A stretch of 64,000 nt of DNA from Streptomyces sp. NRRL S-1022 (GTDB taxonomy: Bacteria > Actinomycetota > Actinomycetes > Streptomycetales > Streptomycetaceae), in contig NZ_JOIU01000001.1 in assembly GCF_000720135.1 (NCBI RefSeq), positions 62,001-126,000 on the forward strand. Direction: 5' to 3'. Below the pieces are notes generated by a model. The model made no database searches. It was not told where the DNA came from and worked only from the letters and a program-made list of their open reading frames with translations. This document shows positions 18,074 through 26,947 of this stretch, in pieces; position 1 is the stretch's first letter, and each line of letters starts with the position of its first letter. The position numbers were made by a program, and so were the translations under genes.

Positions 18074-18589
18074 ATGACCGCGATCACCGCCACCCGCCGC
18101 CTTGCCCGCCTCCGCTCCCTCGCTCTGACCGGCATCGCCACGACCGGCGCCGCGGCCGCTGCCCTCACCCTGATGCCGGCCTCCGCGCATGCCGCCGAGG
18201 CGCCGCAGGGCGTCCACGGCATCGCCGCTCCCTCGCGGGACAGCCGCACCGACTCCACCGCCGGCGGCGCGAACAACCTCGATGGCTGGATCAAGAAGTC
18301 CCTGGCCATCATGAAGGCGAAGGGCATCCCCGGCAGCTACGAGGGCCTGCACCGCAACATCATGCGCGAGTCCGGCGGCAACCCCAACGCTCAGAACAAC
18401 TGGGACGTCAACGCGCAGAAGGGCATACCGTCCAAGGGTCTGCTGCAGGTGATCGAGCCCACGTTCAACGCCTACCACGTCGCCGGAACCGCCAACAGCC
18501 TCACCGACCCGGTCGCGAACATCACCGCCGCCGCCAACTACGCCGCGCACCGCTACGGTTCCATCGACAACGTCAACTCCGCGTACTGA
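18074..18589 (+). CDS. secreted lytic transglycosylase (SLT domain)
   Basis: 171 residues. A Sec signal occupies about 1-42 (hydrophobic core, then ASAHAAEA). The SLT fold follows: catalytic Glu in HRNIMRESGGNPNAQNNWD, then GLLQVIEPTFNAYH and ITAAANYAAHRYGS, the family's conserved motifs. It cleaves the MurNAc-GlcNAc bond of peptidoglycan with anhydro-product formation. Only the catalytic core is present, with no LysM or other binding domain, as in other short Streptomyces SLT proteins. CACAGGAG precedes the ATG. Confidence 0.92.
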   Translation: MTAITATRRLARLRSLALTGIATTGAAAAALTLMPASAHAAEAPQGVHGIAAPSRDSRTDSTAGGANNLDGWIKKSLAIMKAKGIPGSYEGLHRNIMRESGGNPNAQNNWDVNAQKGIPSKGLLQVIEPTFNAYHVAGTANSLTDPVANITAAANYAAHRYGSIDNVNSAY

Positions 18590-18659
18590 GCCACACCGCG
18601 GCCGGCCAGGCCGCGAGCGTAGTCGGGGGAACGATCGTGCGGCACGTCCGCTCGGGTGC

Positions 18660-19589
18660 TCACAGCCGGCGATGGTCCGTACGGTGACGGCTCGGTGGCG
18701 TTCCCCACTGACGCGTGAAGGCCCGCGAGAATGCCGACACCGAGGTGTAGCCGACGCTGTCGGCCACGGCCGGCAGCGTGTCGGCGGTGTCGCGGAGGCG
18801 TCGGCCGGCCAGTTCCAGGCGCCAGCGGGTGAGGTAGGCCAGTGGTGGCTCGCCGATGAGATCCGTGAAGCGCCGGGAGAGAGTGGCGCGGGAGACGCCG
18901 ACCCGGTGTGCCAGTTCCTCGACGGTCCAGCGCCGGGCAGGGTCCTCGTGCAGGAGTGAGATCGCGGCACCGACCTCCGGGTCGCGCAGACCCAGGACCC
19001 AGGACGTGCCGTGCTCGCCCCGGTCTGCGGTCCACCGGCGCAGGATGTGGACGAACAGCACATCGGTCAGCCGGTCGATGACCGTCTGGGAACCGGGCCG
19101 GGGTTCGGCGAGTTCGGCTGTGAGCATCCGGAGAGTGTCGGCGAGTTCGCTCCGCTCGGCCGCTTCGCCGTCGGCAGCGGGCAGCAGCAGCACGGGCGGG
19201 AGTGTGAGCAGCGGACGCGAGACGCGCCCGTCGAAGCGGTAGCCGCCGCACATGATCCGGGTGCGGGGGCCCGGGCCGGGGATATGGATCTCCGATTCCC
19301 CGGGGCCGGGGCGCGCGGCCACCAGATCGTCGTAGGGGGTTGCCGGCCCGCTCGGGGCGCCGGACATGATGTGGCCGGTGCCGACGGGCAGCAGGACAAG
19401 GTCGCCCGTGGAGAGCCTGATCGGTTCGGACCCCGGGCGGCGCAGCCAGCAGGAACCGCCGACGACCGCGTGGAAGACCGCGATCGGCAGCTTCGGGAAC
19501 TCGATGCCCCAGGGCGCGGCCACGTCCACCCGGGCCAGCACGGTGCCCCCGACCTTGGCTGCGGTGAGGACATCCGCCAGCGCGTCCAT
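18660..19589 (-). CDS. AraC-family regulator with N-terminal cupin
   Basis: 309 residues. The N-terminal half is a cupin_6-type ligand-binding domain (GGSCWLRRPG, STGDLVLLPVGTGH). The C-terminal 100 residues carry two helix-turn-helix motifs: WTVEELAHRVGVSRATLSRR and AVADSVGYTSVSAFSRAFTR. The start at MDALADVL matches the family N-terminus; longer in-frame versions are not protein-like. It is divergent from the MBL-fold hydrolase with 126 bp between the starts and probably controls it. It also lies just outside the NRPS/PKS cluster. Confidence 0.92.
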   Translation of the reverse strand: MDALADVLTAAKVGGTVLARVDVAAPWGIEFPKLPIAVFHAVVGGSCWLRRPGSEPIRLSTGDLVLLPVGTGHIMSGAPSGPATPYDDLVAARPGPGESEIHIPGPGPRTRIMCGGYRFDGRVSRPLLTLPPVLLLPAADGEAAERSELADTLRMLTAELAEPRPGSQTVIDRLTDVLFVHILRRWTADRGEHGTSWVLGLRDPEVGAAISLLHEDPARRWTVEELAHRVGVSRATLSRRFTDLIGEPPLAYLTRWRLELAGRRLRDTADTLPAVADSVGYTSVSAFSRAFTRQWGTPPSRHRTDHRRL

Positions 19590-19715
19590 GCCCGCAGCAT
19601 AGTCGAACCCCTGAGACGATCGGCAATCGATACGCGCTTGGCAGGCATGGAGTGTCTCGATCGGCATCCTTACTGTCGGGATGTCCGAACTTGCTCTCTG
19701 TGAACGGAGTACTCC

Positions 19716-20483
19716 GTGCCCGGCACGAAGGTCATCCCCCTCCCGGTCCTCGGGAAGCGGAACGTCACCGCATATCTGCTCCTCGGCCGCCGGCCGGTCG
19801 TCGTCGACTCCGGTGTCCCCGGCAGCGGCCGCAAGGTCTACGAACAGGTGGCCGAGCAGGGGGTGGACCCGGATGACATCTCCATGATCGTCGTCACCCA
19901 CGGCCACATCGACCACTTCGGCGGAGCCGCCGAACTGAGCCGTCTGACCGGGGCGCCGATCGCCGCGCACGTCGGCGATCTCGGGCAGTACACCAGCGGC
20001 CGGGTGCGCGAGCCGTACCTTCCGACCGGGAGCCTGGGCAGGCTTCTGGCCACGCTTCCGCCCTTCCACGTCCGGGCAGAGCCGTTCACACCACAGGTCC
20101 TCGTCCGCGGGGAGATGCCGCTGGCGGACTACGGCATCGACGCACGCATCGTCCCCACCCCGGGCCACACCGCCGGGTCGGTGTCAGTCCTCACCGAGGC
20201 GGGCGACCTCGTCGCGGGAGACCTGATCGCGACACCACTCCTGGGACTGCTGCCCCGCCTGCCCTGGAACCCTCCGTTCCACGACGACCCCCGCGCCAAT
20301 CTGGCCAGCCTCCGGCGCATGCTCGACCTGGGCCCCGAGCGACTGCACGCAGGACATGGCGGCATGCTGGACCCCGGCCGGGTACGGCGGTGGGTGGTGA
20401 AGGAGCAACGCCGCCTTGAGCGGCTGGAGGCGAGGGGACGGCTGCGGCTACGCATGGGTGACGACGTCTCCGGCGATGCCTGA
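19716..20483 (+). CDS. MBL-fold metallo-hydrolase
   Basis: 255 residues. The zinc-binding signature THGHIDHFGG supplies His62, His64, Asp66 and His67; further ligands are His in TPGHTAGS, Asp in VAGDLI and His in HAGHGG. Glyoxalase II and lactonase-like hydrolases share this layout. The substrate is unknown. The GTG start is preceded by GGAG. Divergent from the AraC regulator, a common arrangement for an inducible hydrolase. It ends 70 bp before the last gene of the convergent NRPS operon. Confidence 0.9.
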   Translation: MPGTKVIPLPVLGKRNVTAYLLLGRRPVVVDSGVPGSGRKVYEQVAEQGVDPDDISMIVVTHGHIDHFGGAAELSRLTGAPIAAHVGDLGQYTSGRVREPYLPTGSLGRLLATLPPFHVRAEPFTPQVLVRGEMPLADYGIDARIVPTPGHTAGSVSVLTEAGDLVAGDLIATPLLGLLPRLPWNPPFHDDPRANLASLRRMLDLGPERLHAGHGGMLDPGRVRRWVVKEQRRLERLEARGRLRLRMGDDVSGDA

Positions 20484-20553
20484 GGCCCCTCACGCCCCGG
20501 TTCGAGGGGCGCGGTGTGCCGAGCTGGTGAGAAGAGCGGAGCGCCGCCGCGGA

Positions 20554-21060
20554 TCAGCCATCACTCAGCCGGGCATACGCGCGGTCGTGATACAGCAGCG
20601 GGCGCCCGCCGGAGTAGGGCTTGGCCGCGACGGCACGCGCGACGATCAACCGATGTTCCCCCGCGGGCACGGTCGCCTCGACCCGGCACACCAGCCAGGC
20701 GAGCACCCCGTCGAGGACGGGGACACCCTGCGGGCCTCGTCGCCAGCGGGTCGGCGCGGCGAAGCGGTCCGGTCCGGTGGCGGCGAAGGTCGCCGCGAGG
20801 TCTCGCTGGCTCTCCGAGAGGATGTGCACCCCGACGTGGGAGGCGTCCTGGAAGACGGGCCAGCTCGACGAGGACGTGCTCATGGAGAAGGAGACGGTGG
20901 GCGGGACCGCGGCCACGGAGGAGAGCGAGGTCGCCGTGAAGCCGGCCGGCCTGCCGGCATGTGCCGTCACCACGGCGACGCCCGCCGCGTGATGGCGGAA
21001 GACGGATCGGAACGCCTCGGCGGTGAGCGGCAGCGCGTCGGAGCCGGTGTGGACCGTCAC
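20554..21060 (-). CDS. NRPS cluster: flavin reductase
   Basis: 168 residues of the flavin_reductase-like (split-barrel FMN) family: FRHHAAGVAVVTA, GFTATSLSSVAAVPP and VSFSMSTSSSSWPVF at the flavin site, then GEHRLIVARAV. It supplies reduced FMN or FAD to a monooxygenase by diffusion. The luciferase-like monooxygenase of the same operon is the obvious client. It sits 79 bp after the A-PCP gene, the only real gap in the minus-strand operon, and has its own strong ribosome binding site (GGAGGAG before GTG). Confidence 0.9.
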   Translation of the reverse strand: MTVHTGSDALPLTAEAFRSVFRHHAAGVAVVTAHAGRPAGFTATSLSSVAAVPPTVSFSMSTSSSSWPVFQDASHVGVHILSESQRDLAATFAATGPDRFAAPTRWRRGPQGVPVLDGVLAWLVCRVEATVPAGEHRLIVARAVAAKPYSGGRPLLYHDRAYARLSDG

Positions 21061-21139
21061 AGTTTCTCCTCCATGGACGTGTGCGGGGGCACGGTCGTGA
21101 CCGGCCCGGTCCGCCGGGCGGGAACCGGGCCGGTACGAG

Positions 21140-23563
21140 TCAGGCGGACGGCGGCGTGGAACCGGCGGCGGTGAGGTGGTCGGCGAGCCCGCGGACCGTC
21201 GGATGACGGAACAGGTCGGGCCAGCGCAGGCCGTTGCCGATGCGGGTGAGGCAGCGCAGGGCGGACATGGAGTCGCCCCCGAGCGCGAAGAAGTCGTCGT
21301 CGCGGCCGACCGCGTCGACGTGCAGGACGTCCTGCCACACCGCGGCTATGTACTCCTCCCAGGCACCGACCGGAGCCTCGGTGGCCGCCGCGCCGGGACC
21401 CGGTTCATCCGGGGTCGGGGCGAGGGCGACGAGGGCCTTGCGGTCGAGCTTGCCATTCGCGTTGAGGGGCAGCTCGTCCAGGACGAGCACCGCGGCGGGC
21501 ACCATGTACGAGGGCAGTGCCTTGGCCAGGTGCGCGCGCAGTTCGTCGGGTCGCGGCGCCGGACCGGGATGGGGGACGGCGTGAGCGACCAGTTGCCGGC
21601 CGCCGCCGGCGTCCTCCCGGGCCGTGACGACGGCCTCCCGCACGGCGGGGTGGGCGCGCAGCACGGCCTCGATCTCACCCAGTTCGACGCGCAGCCCGTG
21701 CAGCTTGACCTGGAAGTCCTTGCGGCCGAGGAGCTCCAGAACACCGTCCGGGCGCCAGCGGGCGAGGTCTCCTGTCCGGTAGAGGCGGTCGCGCACCTCA
21801 CCGTGCGACCAGTTCAGGAAGCGTTCGGCCGTCAGGTCCGGGCGTTCCAGGTAGCCGCGGGCCAGCCCGGTGCCGGCCAGGTGGAGTTCACCGACGACAC
21901 CGGGCGGAACCGGCTGTGCCGCGTCATCGAGGACATAGGCGCGCTGGTTGGCCATGGGCCGGCCGTAGGGGATGCTGGTCCAGGTGGGATCGGTCTCCAC
22001 GACTTCGTAGAGGGTGGAGTGGATCGATGCCTCGGTGGCTCCGCCGAGGACGATGAAGCGGACATCGGGGGCGAGCGTCCGGACCCGGTCGGGCAAGGAC
22101 ACCGGAACCCAGTCGCCGCCGAGCATCACCAGCCGTAGCCGCGTCAGGGCCGCGCCACCGGTGTGCTCCAAGTGTTCCGTGAGCAGTTCCAGCAGGGCCG
22201 GGGCGGAGTTCCAGACGGTGACGTCGTGCTGGGCGAAGAGCCGGGCCCAGTACGCCACGTCTTTGGCACGGTCCGCCTCGGGCACCACCACGGTCCCGCC
22301 GGCCGCGGTGATGCCGAGGAATTCGTAGACCGACATGTCGAAGCTCGGCGAGGACAGGGCGAGGACGCGGTCCGAAGGGCCTACGGAATAACGGGAGTTG
22401 AGGTCGGCCAGGTTGTTCACCACACCGCGGTGGCGCAGCGCGATGGGCTTGGGCAGGCCCGTCGAGCCGGAGGTGTGGATGACATAGCACAGGTCGTCCG
22501 GCCCCGCGGTCCCGCCGGGGTCGGTCTCCGGCTGGTCCGCGAGTTCCGGCTCCGTGCCGTCGAGGAGTCCGTCGGCCAGGACGACCAGCCGCTCGGTGCC
22601 GGGTGACGGAGCGGGCAGTACCGTGGCCCGGAGCCGGTCGGTGACGACGACGGCGCAGGAGGTGCCCTCCAGCATGGCCGTCAGCCGTTGGGTGGGGTAG
22701 TCCGGGTCGAGGGGCACGTAGGCGCCGCCGGCCTTGAGAATGCCCAGTACGGCGCAGAGCAGGGTGGCGGAGCGTTCCAGGCACAGTCCGACCCGTACGT
22801 CGGGGCCCACCCCGGCCTGCCGGAGACGGTGGGCGAGCCGGTTGGCGGCGGCGTTGACCTCGCCGTAGGACCAGGTGCGGGAGCCGTGGACGACGGCGGG
22901 CGCACCGGGATCGGCCGCGGCTCGCCCCTCGAACGCCGTGTGCAGACAGGTGTCGTGCGGCAGGTCGGCCGAAGTGTCGTTCCACTCGGTCAGGACCCGG
23001 TGCGTCTCCTCGGCGGTGAGGAGGGCGAGCCGGGACACCGGGGTGTGCGGCTCCCGGAGGGCGCTCTCCGTCAGGGTGCGCAGGTGAGACAGCACACGAC
23101 GGGCCGTGTCGGCCGTGAACAGCCGCTCGTCGTAACGCAGTTCGGCGGCCCATTCGTCATTCTGCCGGTCCAGGGCGAGGTGCAGCTCGTACGGCGGGAC
23201 GTCCTGCGGTGCGGCGCCGTGAGCGACCGCCACCGCGGGTGTGCCCCGGTGGGCGGTGGGGGGCACGGGGGTGCGGCCGGCCACCAGGCCGGTTGCGGTG
23301 GAGTCCACGGCGACGGCGTGTCCGGTGATCCCGTCCGGGGTGGCGATCGCGATCAGGTCCTGCCCGGTGAGGCGGTGCAGCAGCGCCGCGAAACAGGCGA
23401 CGAGCAGGTCGCCGGACGCCGTACCGTCCTTGCGTACGGTCAGGGTGCCCCGGACCGAGCCGGTCGCGCGGGGTTCGGCGCCGGCACGGCGCGGCCGGTC
23501 GGCCGGGACCAGTACGGCGGGCCAGGCGGTCGGGGCGCCGGCGGTCATGATGTCGGGACTCAC
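21140..23563 (-). CDS. NRPS: adenylation-carrier protein (A-PCP) with a C-domain stump
   Basis: 807 residues. Residues 1-190 are not a complete domain but resemble the C-terminal tail of a condensation domain (YELHLALDRQNDEWAAEL...RLALLTAEET). An A domain follows (205-715) and a PCP (725-800, Ser in LGGDSMSAL). The ATP-binding core reads TSGSTGLPKPIALRH, with Pro where Gly is normal. By-eye pocket code D-M-Y-N-V-L-L-I-H-K. With GGATEASIHS this resembles Cys-activating siderophore-type A domains (D-L-Y-N-L-S-L-I-W-K) but is not identical, so the substrate is open. The GTG start overlaps the SHMT-like stop by 4 bp. Confidence 0.9.
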   Translation of the reverse strand: MSPDIMTAGAPTAWPAVLVPADRPRRAGAEPRATGSVRGTLTVRKDGTASGDLLVACFAALLHRLTGQDLIAIATPDGITGHAVAVDSTATGLVAGRTPVPPTAHRGTPAVAVAHGAAPQDVPPYELHLALDRQNDEWAAELRYDERLFTADTARRVLSHLRTLTESALREPHTPVSRLALLTAEETHRVLTEWNDTSADLPHDTCLHTAFEGRAAADPGAPAVVHGSRTWSYGEVNAAANRLAHRLRQAGVGPDVRVGLCLERSATLLCAVLGILKAGGAYVPLDPDYPTQRLTAMLEGTSCAVVVTDRLRATVLPAPSPGTERLVVLADGLLDGTEPELADQPETDPGGTAGPDDLCYVIHTSGSTGLPKPIALRHRGVVNNLADLNSRYSVGPSDRVLALSSPSFDMSVYEFLGITAAGGTVVVPEADRAKDVAYWARLFAQHDVTVWNSAPALLELLTEHLEHTGGAALTRLRLVMLGGDWVPVSLPDRVRTLAPDVRFIVLGGATEASIHSTLYEVVETDPTWTSIPYGRPMANQRAYVLDDAAQPVPPGVVGELHLAGTGLARGYLERPDLTAERFLNWSHGEVRDRLYRTGDLARWRPDGVLELLGRKDFQVKLHGLRVELGEIEAVLRAHPAVREAVVTAREDAGGGRQLVAHAVPHPGPAPRPDELRAHLAKALPSYMVPAAVLVLDELPLNANGKLDRKALVALAPTPDEPGPGAAATEAPVGAWEEYIAAVWQDVLHVDAVGRDDDFFALGGDSMSALRCLTRIGNGLRWPDLFRHPTVRGLADHLTAAGSTPPSA

Positions 23564-24975
23564 AGGGAAACTCCTGTCGGGAGGGCACCGGTGCCGTCGC
23601 CCCGGACCGTGGCGTGCGGCAGGGGGTGGCGAGCGCACAACGCCCGTACCCGTTCGCGGAGACGGATGCGCTGGTGGGGGTCGATGCGGTACTCGGTCTC
23701 GCTCAGCGGTGTGGTGGCGCTCAGGACGGCGTGCATGAGTTCCGCGCACTCCCGCATGTGCTCCGGACCCATACCGCGCTGGGCGAGGATGTTGCAGCCC
23801 AGCCGGACGCCGCTCGTGACGAGAGGCGGCCGGGTGTCGTCCGGTATCCGGTTGCGGTTGACGAGGATGCCGCACGCCTCCAGGGCCCGTTCGGCGACCA
23901 CTCCGGTGAGCCGGCTGCCGCGGAGGTCGATCAGGACCATGTGGTTGTCGGTCCCGCCGGTGAGCACCCGGTATCCCAGCCGTGCCAGTTCGGCGGCGAG
24001 AGCGCGGGCACCGGCGACGGTCAACCGCGCGGTGCGGGTGAACCGGGGTTCGGCGGCGAGCGCGAACGCGCGGGCCTTGGCGGCGATCGACGCGGGAGCG
24101 GGGGTGCCCTGGGTCTGCGGGAAAACGGCCCGCTGCATCAGCCGGTCCAGCGGAGTGCGCCCGTCGGGGCCCGCAGCCCGGTGGTCGCGACCGCTCATGA
24201 TGACGCCGCCGCGCGGGCCGCCGAGCTGCTTGTAGGTGCTGGTCGTGGTGATGTGCGCGTGGTCGACGGGGCTGGGGTGCTCACCGGCCGCGACCAGGCC
24301 CGCGATGTGCGAGATGTCGGCCAGCAGATAGGCGCCGACCGAGTCGGCGATCTCCCGGAAGCGGGCGAAGTCCAGGGCCCGGGGGTAGGCGCTGGCACCC
24401 GCGATCAGCACGGAAGGACGGTGTTCGAGGGCGAGTTCGGTGACCTGCTCGAAGTCGATCAGGCCGTGCCTGTCCAGGCCGTAGTGCACGGCCCGGTAGT
24501 GCCGTCCGGTCACCGAGGCCGGGGAGCCGTGCGTGAGGTGGCCGCCGGCGTCGAGGCCGAGACCCAGCAGGGTGCCTCCGGGCGGTACGAGGGCGGCGAG
24601 CACGGCGAGGTTGGCGGAGGAGCACGAGTGCGGCTGGACGTTGGCGTACCGCGCCCCGAACAGGGCCTTGGCGCGGCGCACGGCGAGCCGTTCGACTTCG
24701 TCGAAGTTGACCGCGCCGGGGTGGTAGCGGGCGCCGGGGTAGCCCTCGGCGGTGACGTTGGACAGCGCGGAGCCGTTCGCGGCGAGGACGGACGGGGCGG
24801 CGATACTGGCCGACGCGACCATCGCCAGGGTGGTGTCCTGGTCGCGGACCTCGGCGTCGAGCAGGCCCGCGAGCTCCGGGTCCTCCCGGCGCAGTTCGGC
24901 CAGGCCCGCGTGGGCGAGTGCGGCCTGGCCGTCTTCCGTCGCGGCCGACAGCGGATGCAGGGGAGAAACGGTCAC
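23560..24975 (-). CDS. NRPS cluster: SHMT-fold PLP enzyme with altered active site
   Basis: 471 residues, homologous along its length to serine hydroxymethyltransferase (TAEGYPGARY, YANVQPHS, GGHLTHG, SAYPRALDF, GLVAAGEHPSP). PLP-binding Lys249 lies in TTSTYKQLGGPRGG, where housekeeping SHMT has T-T-T-T-H-K-T-L. Thus the residue before the Lys is Tyr, not His. The motif K-R-Y-Y-G-G has become A-R-Y-H-P-G, and H-S-G-S-Q-A-N has become H-S-C-S-S-A-N. Known SHMT-fold specialists in biosynthesis make alpha-methylserine (FmoH) or beta-hydroxy amino acids by threonine transaldolation (ObaG, LipK). It likely makes a non-standard amino acid for this cluster. Coupled to its neighbours by 4-bp overlaps. 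Confidence 0.88.
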   Translation of the reverse strand: MTVSPLHPLSAATEDGQAALAHAGLAELRREDPELAGLLDAEVRDQDTTLAMVASASIAAPSVLAANGSALSNVTAEGYPGARYHPGAVNFDEVERLAVRRAKALFGARYANVQPHSCSSANLAVLAALVPPGGTLLGLGLDAGGHLTHGSPASVTGRHYRAVHYGLDRHGLIDFEQVTELALEHRPSVLIAGASAYPRALDFARFREIADSVGAYLLADISHIAGLVAAGEHPSPVDHAHITTTSTYKQLGGPRGGVIMSGRDHRAAGPDGRTPLDRLMQRAVFPQTQGTPAPASIAAKARAFALAAEPRFTRTARLTVAGARALAAELARLGYRVLTGGTDNHMVLIDLRGSRLTGVVAERALEACGILVNRNRIPDDTRPPLVTSGVRLGCNILAQRGMGPEHMRECAELMHAVLSATTPLSETEYRIDPHQRIRLRERVRALCARHPLPHATVRGDGTGALPTGVSL

Positions 24976-25664
24976 AGCTGCTCCTCGATCAGGCGCCACA
25001 GTTCCGGCATGCAGTCCAGCAGGTAGAGATGGCCGCCGGGCATCTCGTACTCCGCGTAGTCCTTGGTGGTGAAGGTCTTCCAGTCGGCGACCCCCTCCGG
25101 GGTGGCCAGCGTGTCCGACACACCGCGCAGCGCGGTGAGCGGGACCGGCAGCGGGTCGCACATCTCGGGCCGGTAGTCGCCGTACTGCTCCAGCAGCCGG
25201 GCGTCGGAGCGGAGCGTCGGCAGCAGGATGGCACGCAGTTCAGGGTGGTCGAGTGCCTCGAAGCCGCGCGAGCTGTCCTGCTTCAGCCGGTCGACGGCCT
25301 CGTCGTCGTCGTCGCTCAGGCCCGTGTAACCGCGGTAGCGGGGGCTGCGCGTGCCACTGACGATCAACCGCACGGGCAGCGGTCCTCCGGTCTCGTACAG
25401 ATGGCGCGTGACCTCGTAGGCGATCAGCCCGCCGAAACTGTGCCCGAAGACGGCGAAGGGCTCGCCGGCCGCGGCTTCCGTGACGCGGCGGGTGACGTCG
25501 GCGACACACTCGGGGAACGAGGTGTAGCGAGGGCGGGAGAACTCCTCCTCCCGGCCCGGGAGCTGAATGGGAACGGCACGGGCGCTCCCCGTGGCCATGG
25601 TCTTCCAGGAGCGGTAGACGCCGGCACCGGCTCCCGCGTACGGCAGACACATCACGCGTGTCAT
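24972..25664 (-). CDS. NRPS cluster: type II thioesterase (copy 1)
   Basis: 230 residues, alpha/beta hydrolase: MCLPYAGAGAGVYRSW at the start, nucleophile elbow FGHSFGG (Ser near 95), Asp in LRGVSDTL and His in PGGHLYLLD. Type II thioesterases clear misprimed acyl groups from carrier proteins and occasionally release products. Because no type I thioesterase domain is attached to any synthetase here, a release role is possible. Overlaps the free C-domain gene (ATGA) and the SHMT-like gene (GTGA). A second copy lies on the plus-strand arm. Confidence 0.92.
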   Translation of the reverse strand: MTRVMCLPYAGAGAGVYRSWKTMATGSARAVPIQLPGREEEFSRPRYTSFPECVADVTRRVTEAAAGEPFAVFGHSFGGLIAYEVTRHLYETGGPLPVRLIVSGTRSPRYRGYTGLSDDDDEAVDRLKQDSSRGFEALDHPELRAILLPTLRSDARLLEQYGDYRPEMCDPLPVPLTALRGVSDTLATPEGVADWKTFTTKDYAEYEMPGGHLYLLDCMPELWRLIEEQL

Positions 25665-26947
25665 CTGGCGATCTCCTCAGTGGTGGTCGTGAGCAGGGCG
25701 AGGCGGCGTCCGACGGCGTCCGACAGCTGTGCCAGGCGCCCCGCCCAGTACCCGCCGGCGGGGGCCTGGAGCATGCCGTCGAGGCGGTGGCCGGGCAGCT
25801 CGTTCACCTGGAGCAGGACCTCGGCCTGGATGCCGAGCGGGGTCACGGGCTCGGTGCGCATCCGGACCGTGCCCGCGTCGTGGACGGGCCGCGGCCAGCT
25901 CTCGTACGCGAACAGCGCCTGGTACAGGGGCATGCGGCGCCCGGGGCGGGTGCGCACGGCACGGATCAGGTCGTCCTGTGGGAGGTCCATGTGGAACAGA
26001 CCGTCGGTGAACGTCGTCCACGTGCGCTCGCACGCGTCGGCCTCGGCGGGCATCCGTATCCGCACCGGCAGTGTGGTCAGCAGGCAGCCGATCGCGTCCG
26101 CGAGGTCCGGGGTCCGGGTCGACACAGGGGTGCCGATACAGAAGTCCTCGGCGCCGCACAGGTCGTACAGGGCCTGGGCGTACGCGGTGAGCAGCACGGC
26201 GAACGGCGGACAGGCCAGGCGCCGGGCCGCCTCCCGCACCGCGACGCCGGCCTGGCCGGGGAACCGGACGACGTGAGCGTGCGGCTCGCTCCGGGCCAGC
26301 TCCCGCTGGGTCGGACCGTCGCTGTCGCCCGGGAGATCGGGCACTCCGTCGAGCACCGTCCGCCAGTGAGCGGAGAGTTCGGCACGCCGTGCGGCGTCCG
26401 GCGGCTGCGGCACGCGGTCGGCGAGCGGGGCGGGTTCGGGTTCCCCGGCAACGACATGTGCGTGGGCCTGGGCGAGGTCGGCGGTGAACACCTCGTGGGA
26501 CAAACCGTCGTACACGAGGTGGTGGGTCAGGACGTACAAGGTGGCGCCGGGGACGTCACCGGTGTCCTCGGCGAGCGCGAGGACCACGTGCCGGCCGGTG
26601 GCCGGGTCGAGAAGCCCGCTGTCGGCCAGCTCTCGGGCGGCCGCGTCGAAGGAGGTGCCCGGGGGGAGTTCGAGCAGCGGCGGTGCGACGGGCGGTACCG
26701 TCGCGCACCACAGCTCTCCGTCGGCCGGGGCGAAGACCGACCGCAGCGCGGGGTGCCGGGCGACCACCCGCGCCGCCGCGCCGGCCAGAACCTCCCGGTC
26801 CAAAGCGCCTTCGATACGTACGGTGCTGAGCACGCGCCAGGCGGGTGAGCCCGGGGCGATCCGCTCGGCGAACCAGAACTGGCGCTCGGTCGCGGTGGCG
26901 GCGCGCCGTTCGGCGGGCAGGGTGGTGGAGAGGTCCATGGGCGTCAC
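25661..26947 (-). CDS. NRPS cluster: free-standing condensation domain
   Basis: 428 residues, one condensation domain and nothing else. The catalytic motif HHLVYDG lies at 142-148 with both His and the DG intact, so it should be active. It begins with the usual TATERQFWFAERI segment. Free C domains act in trans, forming an amide between separate carrier proteins or releasing a chain onto a soluble amine or alcohol. In this split assembly line it may either serve the lone A-PCP protein, which has lost its C domain, or end the synthesis. GTG start within a 4-bp overlap. Confidence 0.9.
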   Translation of the reverse strand: MTPMDLSTTLPAERRAATATERQFWFAERIAPGSPAWRVLSTVRIEGALDREVLAGAAARVVARHPALRSVFAPADGELWCATVPPVAPPLLELPPGTSFDAAARELADSGLLDPATGRHVVLALAEDTGDVPGATLYVLTHHLVYDGLSHEVFTADLAQAHAHVVAGEPEPAPLADRVPQPPDAARRAELSAHWRTVLDGVPDLPGDSDGPTQRELARSEPHAHVVRFPGQAGVAVREAARRLACPPFAVLLTAYAQALYDLCGAEDFCIGTPVSTRTPDLADAIGCLLTTLPVRIRMPAEADACERTWTTFTDGLFHMDLPQDDLIRAVRTRPGRRMPLYQALFAYESWPRPVHDAGTVRMRTEPVTPLGIQAEVLLQVNELPGHRLDGMLQAPAGGYWAGRLAQLSDAVGRRLALLTTTTEEIAR

